A stretch of DNA of 64,000 nucleotides, taken from positions 4,402,001 to 4,466,000 of the forward strand of contig NZ_CP055930.1 of NCBI RefSeq assembly GCF_013927005.1, given 5' to 3'. The notes below the pieces were generated by a model, which saw only the letters and a list, made by a program, of their open reading frames with translations, ran no database searches and had not been told where the DNA came from. Source of the stretch: Enterobacter sp. RHBSTW-00175 (lineage in GTDB: Bacteria > Pseudomonadota > Gammaproteobacteria > Enterobacterales > Enterobacteriaceae). Both the position numbers and the translations under genes were made by a program. Shown here piece after piece: positions 18,320 to 25,705 of this stretch (positions within the stretch are counted from its first letter, which is position 1; each line of letters starts with the position of its first letter).

Positions 18320-19267
18320 ATGAAACGGTTTACTACGCTTTTACTGCTTTGCTGTCTTTTCGGATGGCATAGCGCCAGGGCAGGGACTTGCAACACTATG
18401 ACTCCCCAGCTCTCGACGCTGTCGGTCGGGACGATTAACGTTCAGCGCGATGCGCCGGTCGGGACGGTGATTTTTTCCGGTGCGGGAGCGTATACCGGAT
18501 CTTATCTTAGCGGGTGTAGCAATCCGCTCATGCTGGGTTTTAGCATGCGATATAACAATGCCACGCTGAGCAATTACGGAAATCATGTGTACAACACCAA
18601 TGTCAGCGGCATCGGTATCCGACTGTCATCAAATGCCTATTTTGAGAATCCGAGCAATACCTTCTCTTACAATGCGCAAACCTCTTTCGTGGAGTGGTAC
18701 GGCGGCTGGGTCGAGCTGGTGGTGACCGGCCCGGTATCGTCCGGGGCCTTAACGCCTGGGGCCATAGGCGTGGTGACGCTGCAGGGCAGCGACGGAGTTT
18801 ACCGCGACGGGCTGACCGTGCAGCTTACCGGCGGAACCATTAATGCGCTGGCCTGTTCGATTACCACACCGCAGCTGACCTTCCCGATAGGGGATATTTC
18901 GGCTTCAGCGTTTGGCTCCGTGGTGGGCACCACGCCAACGGTCGCGCAGAATACGCAAAACCTGGGAGTAAACTGCAGTCCTGGAACCAATATTATGGTT
19001 TCCCTGAGCGGAATACAGAATCCGGACGGTGCGAATACCAGCGTGATGGCATTAACAGGGCAGGGAAATCCCGGCACGGCAAAAGGTATTGGTGTGCAGC
19101 TTCTTTATAACGGCACGCCGCTGGCATTGAATAGCCGCCTTTTATTAAAACAATCTTCCGGCGGGCAGGAGACGCTTCCGTTAACGGCTCGTTACTACCA
19201 GACCTTAACGTCCGTTGAGTCCGGCTCCGCAAATGCGTCGGCCACGCTAAATTTGACGTACCAGTAA
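18320..19267 (+). CDS. Two-domain fimbrial tip adhesin
   Basis: The 315-residue protein has a signal peptide (cut near SARA). An N-terminal lectin-like half (about residues 22-170) is followed by a C-terminal pilin domain (about 175-315) with its own cysteine pair (ALACSITT and NLGVNCSPG), ending ATLNLTYQ. This FimH-like architecture fits a receptor-binding tip subunit. The adhesin half is not one I recognise and its receptor is unknown. It sits between the usher and a minor pilin in the operon. Confidence 0.8.
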   Translation: MKRFTTLLLLCCLFGWHSARAGTCNTMTPQLSTLSVGTINVQRDAPVGTVIFSGAGAYTGSYLSGCSNPLMLGFSMRYNNATLSNYGNHVYNTNVSGIGIRLSSNAYFENPSNTFSYNAQTSFVEWYGGWVELVVTGPVSSGALTPGAIGVVTLQGSDGVYRDGLTVQLTGGTINALACSITTPQLTFPIGDISASAFGSVVGTTPTVAQNTQNLGVNCSPGTNIMVSLSGIQNPDGANTSVMALTGQGNPGTAKGIGVQLLYNGTPLALNSRLLLKQSSGGQETLPLTARYYQTLTSVESGSANASATLNLTYQ

Positions 19268-19274
19268 GGATGGC

Positions 19275-19790
19275 ATGATGAAATTAACACGCAGGTGCGC
19301 GCTTATTTTGCTTTTATGCTGCGGGCGGGTTTTCTCTGCTGACAGCGTTAACCTCGGCGTAACGGGAAATATCGTTGCCTCTCCCTGTATATTCAATGGG
19401 GGTAATGCAAACCTGGATGTTCATCTTGGCAATATTCAGGCTACCAATATGGTTACGCCCGGATCGTCATCCGATCCGGTGGACTTTAACCTGCTTTTTA
19501 CCCAGTGCCCGGCGGGGACCCGCAGCGTCACGGTCTCCTTCACCGGCAATCCCGATCCGGCTGCCGGTGCGGATTACTACCGGAACAGCGGTTCGGCGAC
19601 CCACGTGGCGATAGCCATGCGCGAGGCCGCAACGGGTACGCTGAAGGGAACAGGCTCCAGCATCACGCAAAATATTGCGGCCGACCGAACGGCGACGATC
19701 GCCATGCAGGCTTCGGTAACATCTGTCACCGGCGGCGCGACGCCGGGAAGTATAAGTGCCGTCGTTGTGATGACGATGCAATACAACTAA
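19275..19790 (+). CDS. Fimbrial minor subunit
   Basis: The 171-residue pilin-fold protein (or 170 if the second of two adjacent ATGs is used) has a signal peptide ending VFSA. The cysteine pair is SPCIFN and FTQCPAG, and the C-terminus is VVMTMQYN with the penultimate tyrosine. It is shorter and more divergent than the major subunit, so it may be an adaptor or rod terminator. It is the last structural gene; a LuxR-type regulator begins 16 bp after its stop. Confidence 0.85.
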   Translation: MMKLTRRCALILLLCCGRVFSADSVNLGVTGNIVASPCIFNGGNANLDVHLGNIQATNMVTPGSSSDPVDFNLLFTQCPAGTRSVTVSFTGNPDPAAGADYYRNSGSATHVAIAMREAATGTLKGTGSSITQNIAADRTATIAMQASVTSVTGGATPGSISAVVVMTMQYN

Positions 19791-19805
19791 GATTCGGTAC
19801 ACGCT

Positions 19806-20405
19806 ATGCTGAATATCCTGATTCAAGAGACAGACCAGTTTTTTCACCGTGGGCTGCAGTGTTTTTTTGTAGATTTCTTTACGCGTAATTTTAAGCAGCC
19901 GATCCATTTCGACGTCGAGCTTAGCCGTGATAACGTCAGCGCTGCCGATATTATCGTTCTCCCTTTCTGTATGGGGGAGACGCACATCTGTTATCCCGAA
20001 TTGCAGGCGCGCCAAAAAGGTATCGTGATTGGGGTCGTGGATGACGCGCGTCGTTTTTCGGCATCACCCTCATGTTTTCAGGATATTACTTTTATTTCCC
20101 GCAGCGCGTCGCTTGATCGGATAAGCGAGGTGCTATTTCTCGCCTGGTACCGCACGCAAATACCCGGTTACCGCTGGAGGAAAAAAGAGTGCGCTGACTG
20201 TCAGCATAAAACATTCTCCCCGCAGCAAATGCGAATGATGGTGAATTTTTACCGGGGGTTGTCGGTGATGCAGATTGCCCGTTCGCTAAAAATGAGCAAT
20301 AAAACCGTGTTTACGCATAAATATATGATGATGCAGAAATTTAACCTGCGAAGCGATGTTGAGCTGATTGCCCTGATTCGCAAAGTGATGGAGAGGAAGA
20401 CATAG
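19806..20405 (+). CDS. LuxR-type regulator A of the fimbrial locus
   Basis: The 199-residue protein has a C-terminal LuxR/GerE helix-turn-helix (about residues 138-192, with MQIARSLKMSNKTVFTHK). Its N-terminal domain has a receiver-like size but lacks a recognisable phosphoacceptor pattern. Cysteines lie at 55, 62, 90, 129 and 132, including the CADC pair just before the helix-turn-helix. A paralogue 295 bp downstream has cysteines at exactly the same five positions. It follows the last pilin gene by 16 bp and is probably co-transcribed, so it may feed back on fimbrial expression. A metal-binding or redox role for the cysteines is inference. Confidence 0.78.
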   Translation: MLNILIQETDQFFHRGLQCFFVDFFTRNFKQPIHFDVELSRDNVSAADIIVLPFCMGETHICYPELQARQKGIVIGVVDDARRFSASPSCFQDITFISRSASLDRISEVLFLAWYRTQIPGYRWRKKECADCQHKTFSPQQMRMMVNFYRGLSVMQIARSLKMSNKTVFTHKYMMMQKFNLRSDVELIALIRKVMERKT

Positions 20406-20436
20406 AACAGCATACGCGTCATGGTACTTATATGCT

Positions 20437-20595
20437 TTATATAATGACCCCTTTCTTTAAACTCGCCAAAATGCGCATTATCCCACTGCGGGAAAGGTGC
20501 GTTTTATCGCGAATATAACGCTCAGCGGTGATGTTCTCTCGCAATACGGGGGCTTCGCTAATTAGCTCATTAAGCTGGGCGCTTCAGTCCTGCGG
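20437..20595 (-). pseudogene. C-terminal relic of a third IprA-like regulator
   Basis: Read on the minus strand, the region gives an open stretch with AERYIRDKTHLSRSGIMRIL, ending LASLKKGVII and a stop at 20437-20439. This is nearly the same as the winged-helix part of the IprA-like regulator at 12669-13298. Only about 50 codons remain, and a stop (TGA) lies in frame just upstream, so the cNMP-like domain is gone. It is a gene remnant wedged between the two LuxR-type regulators. Its presence on the far side of the fimbrial genes suggests duplication or a rearrangement of the locus. Confidence 0.85.
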
Positions 20596-20707
20596 TGCGG
20601 AGGTGTGGATTGACGATCTTTTACCGGAGTATATTCCTTATTTCCAGTGGTTTATGTGGCCAGAAGAGCGATATTCATTGCATTATATGTCGGTGGCAGA
20701 TGATTAG
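20588..20707 (+). other. Short protein-like open frame ending at the LuxR-type regulator B start
   Basis: The frame reads SCGAEVWIDDLLPEYIPYF and continues through WFMWPEERYSLHYMSVADD to a TAG at 20705-20707, which overlaps the next gene's ATG. The composition is protein-like but no start or family is recognised. It may be the tail of a lost gene. The function is unknown. Confidence 0.3.
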
Positions 20708-21332
20708 AATACTTATCAAAGATAACGATTTGTTCTTTATGAATGGGATGGAATTTCTTTTCAAGGAGCTCTTCGAACACCGCTTTAATGAAACCGTAAA
20801 ATACGTTAGCGAATATACGCCTGAGAATATCGCCCTTTCGGACGTTATTGTTCTCTCATTGTGTAAGGGGGAGCGTTATACCTGCTTCCCGGAGCTGCGG
20901 GCACGCACCAAAGGCATTATCATTGGGCTGGTAAATGAAGAAGACACACCCGAAATGTCACCCTCGTGTTTCTCAGATATTGTATACATCACGAGGAGCA
21001 GTTCACTCGACAGCATGACGAATAAAATCATTACGGTCTGGAATAAATGGCTAACGTCGAAAACGTTCGTGGCGGACACCTACTGCCTTTGGTGCAAGCA
21101 TCGCCAAATGTCTGAATACCAGTTCCGTTTACTGGAGCATTTTCATAAAGGCAAAACAATCAATGAAATTGCCAGCGATCTGGGCGTCAGCAGTAAAACA
21201 ATCTTTGCCCATAAATACCTGGTTATGCATAAATTTAACCTTCGTACAGATAGCGATTTAAAGGGGTTTCTCAACATGCTGGCGAAAAAAGTAAGCATAA
21301 CGATGAATTTCAGGAAGAGAATAGTGCGTTGA
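20700..21332 (+). CDS. LuxR-type regulator B of the fimbrial locus
   Basis: The 210-residue paralogue of the protein at 19806-20405 starts MIRILIKDNDLFFMNG. Its C-terminal LuxR helix-turn-helix is INEIASDLGVSSKTIFAHK. Cysteines at 55, 62, 90, 129 and 132 align position for position with its sister. I chose the ATG at 20700 because homology begins there; the frame is open back to 20595 but that part is unrelated and covers the IprA relic. The ribosome site is weak, so translation may depend on coupling. The C-terminus has a basic extension (FRKRIVR) the sister lacks. Confidence 0.75.
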   Translation: MIRILIKDNDLFFMNGMEFLFKELFEHRFNETVKYVSEYTPENIALSDVIVLSLCKGERYTCFPELRARTKGIIIGLVNEEDTPEMSPSCFSDIVYITRSSSLDSMTNKIITVWNKWLTSKTFVADTYCLWCKHRQMSEYQFRLLEHFHKGKTINEIASDLGVSSKTIFAHKYLVMHKFNLRTDSDLKGFLNMLAKKVSITMNFRKRIVR

Positions 21333-21334
21333 AG

Positions 21335-21368
21335 ATTGCCGGGTCAGGCATAAATACCACCCGGCAAT
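21335..21368. terminator. Convergent hairpin between LuxR-type regulator B and the formate dehydrogenase gene
   Basis: The perfect arms ATTGCCGGGT and ACCCGGCAAT enclose a 14 bp loop. There is no long T-run, so it may be a REP-type repeat acting as a weak bidirectional terminator. Confidence 0.5.
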
Positions 21369-21372
21369 GTTG

Positions 21373-23523
21373 TTAAATATTCACCGCATCTAGTAACCGC
21401 GTTTTCATGGTCTGATAGGCCGACGCCGCATAATCCTCCGCCCAGCGCTGGTCCTCAATGGCCTCAATCTGTACCGCGCAATATTTCGTTTCCGGCGTTT
21501 TGGATATTGGGTCGAGGTTATCCTGCGTCAGTTCGTTACAGGCGCCAATCCACCATTGATACGTCATGTAAACCGCACCGGTATTGATGCGCTCACTGAT
21601 GCTGGCACGGGTAATCACTTTCCCCCTGCGCGAGCGCACCCAAACCAGTTGGCCGTCGCGGATGCCCAGCGTGTCGGCATCTGCCGGGTTTAACTGCACG
21701 CGACCAGGCTCGTCGGCCAGGCTTTGCAGTGCGGCACAGTTACCGGTCATTGAGCGACAGGAGTAGTGGCCAACTTCCCTTACCGTGCAGAGCACCAGAG
21801 GATATTCCGCATCAGGAATTTCGGCCGGTTGACGCCACGCGGTCGCAAAAAGCTGCCCCTTGCCGGTTGGTGTGTCGAACTGATTGTCTTTATACAGATA
21901 AGGCGTGCCGGGATGTTCCAGGGTTGGACACGGCCACTGGACATGACCCATCTCGCCCATTTTTTCGTACGTCACGCCATAGAACAGTGGGCACAGCTCG
22001 CGCATCTCATCCCAGATCTGCTGGTCAGACGTATAGTGCATCGGGAAGCCCATTTCGGTGGCAAGCAGGCTGATGATTTCCCAGTCGCGCTTCACGTTGC
22101 CGCGGGCTTCAATGGCTTTGCCGAATCGCTGGAAGCCACGGTCAGCGCAGGTAAATACGCCGCCGTGCTCGCCCCAGGAGGTCGCCGGAAGCAGCACGTC
22201 AGCCACTTCGGCGGTTTTGGTCATGAAAATGTCCTGTACCACCACAAAATCTAGCGCCTCAAACCCCTGACGCACCAGACCAAGATCGGCCTCCGTCTGG
22301 AGTGGATCTTCCCCCATGATGTAATAGGCCTTGATCTTGCCTTCCAGCGCAAGGTGCGGAACTTCCGTTATGCGTGTCCCCACGCGGTCATCCATCTGGT
22401 TGACATCGATGTGCCAGGCATCGGCAAATTTTTGCCGGACCGCAGTATCGGTGACATCCTGATAACCCGGGAACATGTTAGGCAGCACACCCATATCGCA
22501 CGCACCCTGAACATTGTTCTGCCCGCGCACCGGGCCGACGCCGACCGCCGGGCGCCCCAGATTACCGGTCAGCAGGGCGAGGCTGGAAAGCCCTTTAACC
22601 ACATCGACGGCCTGCCCAAACTGGGTGACGCCCATCCCCCACATAACGGTGGCAGACGGTGCTGCCGCGAAAGTACGCATTGCCTGGCGAACGTCGCTGG
22701 CGGCAATGCCGGTCAGATGTTCGACATTCTCTGGAGCGTAATCTTTTACCGCCTCGCGGTAGGCATCCAGCCCTTCGGTAAAACGCGCAACATAGTTTTT
22801 GTCGTACAACTCCTCTTCCAGAAGTACATAGCCGAAGGCGTTTACCAGCGCCATATTACTGCCGTTTTTCAGCTGTAGATGCTGATCGGCAATGCGCGCG
22901 GTTTCGATACGGCGCGGATCGCAGACAATAATTTTCGCGCCATTTTCACGCGCTTTAAGCACGCGTCTTGCCACAATCGGATGCGAGTCGGCGCAGTTAT
23001 AGCCAAAGACCAGCAGGCATTTTGAGTTTTCAATATCGTTGATGGAGTTGCTCATGGCGCCATTGCCAAGCGTCTCCTGTAGGCCTGCAACGGAAGGGCC
23101 GTGGCAGACGCGCGCGCAGCAGTCTACGTTGTTGGTGTTAAGCACCGCCCGGGCAAATTTTTGCATCACGTAGTTCGTCTCATTGCCTGTCCCGCGAGAG
23201 GAACCGGTAGTCATGATCGACCGTGGGCCGAACTGTTCTTTAATGCTTTTCAGTTTGTTGGCGGTGTAGCGAATGGCTTCTTCCCAGGTAACGGGGGTGA
23301 ACGCTTCTCCTTTATGGTAGCGGATCATCGGTTGCGTTAAGCGAGGAGTCAGCAGACGGGTGTCGTTAAGGAAATCCCAGCCGTAAAAGCCTTTCAGACA
23401 CAGCGTGCCCTGGTTTGTTACGCCATCGGCGGCTTCGGCACGGATAATGCGGTTATTTTCAACGACAAGGTTTAATTTGCAGCCTGCACCACAGTAAGGG
23501 CAGACGCTTGCGATTTTTTTCAT
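21373..23523 (-). CDS. Formate dehydrogenase H-type molybdoenzyme with cysteine in place of selenocysteine
   Basis: The 716-residue protein closely resembles E. coli FdhF (715 residues). The [4Fe-4S] cysteines are 8, 11, 15 and 42. The bis-MGD region contains VRGQNNVQGACDMG, and the C-terminus has EVGHYSCRSMTGNCAAL. At residue 140, where FdhF has selenocysteine in VUHGPSV, this protein has Cys encoded by TGC (VCHGPSV), so no SECIS is needed. It should oxidise formate to CO2 with a molybdopterin centre in the cytoplasm. No hydrogenase or electron-carrier gene is adjacent. A sigma-54-type promoter lies 67 bp upstream. I chose the ATG at 23523; the TTG three bases earlier is less likely. Confidence 0.88.
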   Translation of the reverse strand: MKKIASVCPYCGAGCKLNLVVENNRIIRAEAADGVTNQGTLCLKGFYGWDFLNDTRLLTPRLTQPMIRYHKGEAFTPVTWEEAIRYTANKLKSIKEQFGPRSIMTTGSSRGTGNETNYVMQKFARAVLNTNNVDCCARVCHGPSVAGLQETLGNGAMSNSINDIENSKCLLVFGYNCADSHPIVARRVLKARENGAKIIVCDPRRIETARIADQHLQLKNGSNMALVNAFGYVLLEEELYDKNYVARFTEGLDAYREAVKDYAPENVEHLTGIAASDVRQAMRTFAAAPSATVMWGMGVTQFGQAVDVVKGLSSLALLTGNLGRPAVGVGPVRGQNNVQGACDMGVLPNMFPGYQDVTDTAVRQKFADAWHIDVNQMDDRVGTRITEVPHLALEGKIKAYYIMGEDPLQTEADLGLVRQGFEALDFVVVQDIFMTKTAEVADVLLPATSWGEHGGVFTCADRGFQRFGKAIEARGNVKRDWEIISLLATEMGFPMHYTSDQQIWDEMRELCPLFYGVTYEKMGEMGHVQWPCPTLEHPGTPYLYKDNQFDTPTGKGQLFATAWRQPAEIPDAEYPLVLCTVREVGHYSCRSMTGNCAALQSLADEPGRVQLNPADADTLGIRDGQLVWVRSRRGKVITRASISERINTGAVYMTYQWWIGACNELTQDNLDPISKTPETKYCAVQIEAIEDQRWAEDYAASAYQTMKTRLLDAVNI

Positions 23524-23589
23524 CAATAACAGACCTGTTAATAAATGAAGAGATGTTTAACTGGTTAGCCCAGTCCCGTTAGCGTGATT

Positions 23590-23606
23590 AGCAGGATCCG
23601 TGCCAA
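23590..23606 (-). promoter_or_regulatory. Sigma-54 (-24/-12) promoter of the Cys-FdhF gene
   Basis: The minus strand reads TTGGCACGGATCCTGCT, an almost exact match to TGGCAC-N5-TTGCA with the invariant GG and GC at the correct spacing. It is 67 bp upstream of the ATG. In E. coli fdhF is likewise sigma-54 dependent and FhlA activated. Confidence 0.8.
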
Positions 23607-23667
23607 ATCTGAAAAGGTTGTCATACGGGCATTTATTTCGATGTCGGGTCTGTCGTCGGCAGTGAAT

Positions 23668-23694
23668 TCGTCAAATCTGACGATGATTCGTCAG
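23668..23694. promoter_or_regulatory. Enhancer-type array of three half-sites, 10 bp repeat
   Basis: Three 6 bp half-sites in alternating orientation are each separated by 4 bp: TCGTCA-N4-TGACGA-N4-TCGTCA. This gives two overlapping perfect palindromes, with half-sites one helical turn apart. The array lies about 60-105 bp upstream of the -24 element, a typical place for a sigma-54 activator. Which activator binds (FhlA or another) is not known. Confidence 0.6.
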
Positions 23695-23793
23695 CTAAAT
23701 TCCAGGAGCTATTGGGTAAAAATCATTTCGGATATGATGAATAATCTGATGTGCAGAAAGGGTTCTGACCGGATAAGGCGTAAGGAAAACACG

Positions 23794-24039
23794 ATGAAAA
23801 CCTGGCTGTTCTATATGAATGATATTGCTGTCAATGTTTATGAGAAAAAGACACTCACCGCCGAACGCGCAAAAAGTCTTAAGGCCGAAGGATTTCATAG
23901 ATTGCCGTTTGATACCGAGGCAAAGGATGAATCAGACGCGGTGGATAGGATGTTGCAGCATTTCCGGGAGAATACCGAGGCTCTGGCGGAGTACACCAAA
24001 GATATGACTATCCCGGCGATTATATTTAGCCTGCTTTGA
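23794..24039 (+). CDS. Small uncharacterised protein (81 aa)
   Basis: A 81-residue protein starts MKTWLFYMNDIAVNVYEKKT after a good TAAGGA ribosome site. It is rich in charged residues, has no signal peptide or clear membrane segment and is probably cytosolic. I do not recognise the family. The gene is divergent from the Cys-FdhF gene and shares the ~270 bp regulatory region with its sigma-54 promoter, but no promoter pointing its way is evident. About 230 bp with no convincing gene separate it from the amidase gene. Confidence 0.6.
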   Translation: MKTWLFYMNDIAVNVYEKKTLTAERAKSLKAEGFHRLPFDTEAKDESDAVDRMLQHFRENTEALAEYTKDMTIPAIIFSLL

Positions 24040-24266
24040 TTACAGGAGACGGAGCACCCCTCCGTCTATGGCGAAATGAGCGTGAACAATATCAACTGGG
24101 CTTTCTTTGGTCATGCGCAATAGTCCCCCCGGATATTCATAAAGATGCATTGCATCAGAGCCCCAGTCATATCGCGATCTAATTATTCAGAACAGCATTT
24201 TTAATCCCACAGCACTTTAATGGTTAACGTGATAATTCCGCTCTTACTTACTTAAAGGAACTAAGA

Positions 24267-24635
24267 ATGAGTTGGAATAAAGAAGCCGCAGTTTCGTATC
24301 TCCGTTCACACGCTCTGGGGCGATCTCATAGTGAATGTGCTAAGTTTACCCGCCTGGCCATCCTGGCTGGAGGTGTTAAGGTACCGAACACAGATTATGC
24401 AAAAGATTATGGGGCGGAATTATTACGTGCTGGATTCAGTGAACTGCCGCCCGGTTCAACTTTAATTTCTGGCGATGTGGCTGTGATACAGCCTTATCCC
24501 GGCGGAAATGGCATAGGTCATATGACCATGTATGATGGCATGCAGTGGATTTCAGACTTTGTTCAAAAAAGCATGTATCCGGGGCCTGGGTACAGAAAAA
24601 TGCAACCACCCATTAAAATTTACAGGATGCGTTGA
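24267..24635 (+). CDS. Probable peptidoglycan amidase toxin (BPSL0067/Tae2-like)
   Basis: The 122-residue protein has a compact papain-like cysteine peptidase layout. The probable nucleophile is Cys24 (HSECAKFTRLA), followed by His85 in GIGHMTMYDG and Asp97 in WISDF. This resembles the BPSL0067 family, which I associate with Tae2-type amidase effectors of type VI secretion; that link is from memory. No signal peptide is present, so it would need a secretion system or lysis to reach its target. The TGA overlaps the ATG of a lipoprotein gene (TGATG), the arrangement expected for a toxin and periplasmic immunity protein. An AAAGGAAC ribosome site precedes the ATG. Confidence 0.65.
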   Translation: MSWNKEAAVSYLRSHALGRSHSECAKFTRLAILAGGVKVPNTDYAKDYGAELLRAGFSELPPGSTLISGDVAVIQPYPGGNGIGHMTMYDGMQWISDFVQKSMYPGPGYRKMQPPIKIYRMR

Positions 24636-25141
24636 TGAAAAGGATATTTTTATCATTCGTTATTTTGCTGGTGGGATGCACTTCAGCTGCCAATCAAGAT
24701 CAGGGCGCAAAAGACGCTACTGAATCATTTTATAAATCCTATCTTTCCGTATTCGGCAGCGATGAAACCAGGCTTTACCCTGCCGACGAACTACGTAAAT
24801 ATGTTTCTGCTGATACTATTGCTCGCATTGATGCCATTCAGGAAATCTCTGAACAGGAGTTAATAGAGTCTGACTATTTTACGTATACCCAGGATTACTC
24901 TCGTGAATGGGTAGCTGCGTTACGAGTAGAAAACGCAAGGCCATTTTTAAACGGTGAAGTGGTCCAGGTCATTGAGGGGGCGGGTGACGGGAGAAGCATA
25001 CACCTTGAAGTTTTTCTTCGTCGTGAAAATGATGCATGGAAAATCTACCGCGTTCGTGACGTAACGAACAATCACGAGCACCCAATTTTCAATACCGGAG
25101 CTATTGCCCGGGAAAAGGCCGCAGCGGAAAGTGGGCTTTAA
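24635..25141 (+). CDS. Lipoprotein, candidate immunity protein (DUF3828-like)
   Basis: The 168-residue protein starts MKRIFLSFVILLVGC, a signal peptide with lipobox LVGC and lipidated Cys15. Residues SAAN after the Cys lack an Asp at +2, suggesting outer-membrane sorting. The mature part resembles DUF3828-type periplasmic domains (AADESFYKSYL-like helix, then EVFLRRENDAWKIYRVRDV strands). The start overlaps the stop of the amidase gene, so the two are co-expressed. The natural reading is that it neutralises the amidase in the periplasm. The domain name is from memory and the interaction is inference. A terminator follows. Confidence 0.65.
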   Translation: MKRIFLSFVILLVGCTSAANQDQGAKDATESFYKSYLSVFGSDETRLYPADELRKYVSADTIARIDAIQEISEQELIESDYFTYTQDYSREWVAALRVENARPFLNGEVVQVIEGAGDGRSIHLEVFLRRENDAWKIYRVRDVTNNHEHPIFNTGAIAREKAAAESGL

Positions 25142-25153
25142 AAAGCGAACAAT

Positions 25154-25184
25154 AACAAGCCTCGGTATCTGCCGAGGCTTGTTT
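25154..25184 (+). terminator. Terminator after the amidase/lipoprotein pair
   Basis: A strong stem (ACAAGCCTCGG / CCGAGGCTTGT) is followed by a short T-run, 13 bp after the lipoprotein stop. Confidence 0.85.
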
Positions 25185-25617
25185 ATGGACAGAATAAAAT
25201 GCCTCACCAACAAACTATCCTGTATTTTCTGTCGCGGCATGCCGGAATGACCGACCTGATGCTGCTTTCTGCTGTAGCTGTGGTCGCGCGAGCCTCCTAC
25301 ACCGGGCCGCCATGGTGGCAGGAACTGGAAGGAACTACGTGGGGGTAAATTGGGGAGCGATAAATTGTCCGATATTGTCCGCATCCCCAAAATCTTAAGT
25401 TGCTGATTTTAATGTAATCGACTGATTTAGTAGAAATTAAAAAATCTATCCTATAAATAGGTATTTTCGATACATATTTCTTCATTCCCACCTGTACGTC
25501 TATTTAGAATGTTAAATGCATTATTTATCAATGTATTGAACAATTAAATCCATCCCTCCGGCCTGTCGCAACAGGGTCTATGCTTAATAAAAGTAGCCAA
25601 AAAGGGCGATTTAGCGG
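25185..25617. other. Gene-free stretch upstream of suf
   Basis: About 430 bp without a supported gene. The first ~150 bp are GC-rich and hold a 49-codon open frame (25199-25348) that has no recognised family or ribosome site. The rest is AT-rich. It may hold decayed sequence marking the edge of the accessory region. Confidence 0.5.
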
Positions 25618-25643
25618 AAAGCCCCTGCTGTCAGGGGGTTGAA
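25618..25643. promoter_or_regulatory. Candidate type 2 IscR site before sufA
   Basis: The dyad AAAGCCCCTG-N4-CAGGGGGTTGAA fits the general type 2 IscR pattern, and apo-IscR activates suf in E. coli. It directly abuts the Fur box. The match is by eye. Confidence 0.5.
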
Positions 25644-25661
25644 GTGATAATCGTTATCACT
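25643..25661. promoter_or_regulatory. Fur box of the suf operon
   Basis: AGTGATAATCGTTATCACT is a perfect 19 bp palindrome close to the Fur consensus GATAATGATAATCATTATC. It is 44 bp upstream of sufA. Fur with iron represses suf in E. coli. Confidence 0.85.
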
Positions 25662-25705
25662 AACATGATGTTATGCCCTGGTGGCTCAATACATGAGGTG
25701 GACCT

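Noticed and set aside
21373..23523. Possible selenocysteine readthrough gene
   Set aside because: Codon 140 is TGC, there is no in-frame TGA and the full frame is open without readthrough.
24077..24124. 15-codon frame MSVNNINWAFFGHAQ
   Set aside because: Too short, with no ribosome site and no known relatives.
24040..24192. Minus-strand frame of about 47 codons after the 81-aa gene
   Set aside because: It is protein-like in composition but has no convincing start or family; mentioned only as a possible relic.
25199..25348. 49-codon frame in the pre-suf gap
   Set aside because: It has no ribosome site and no recognised family.
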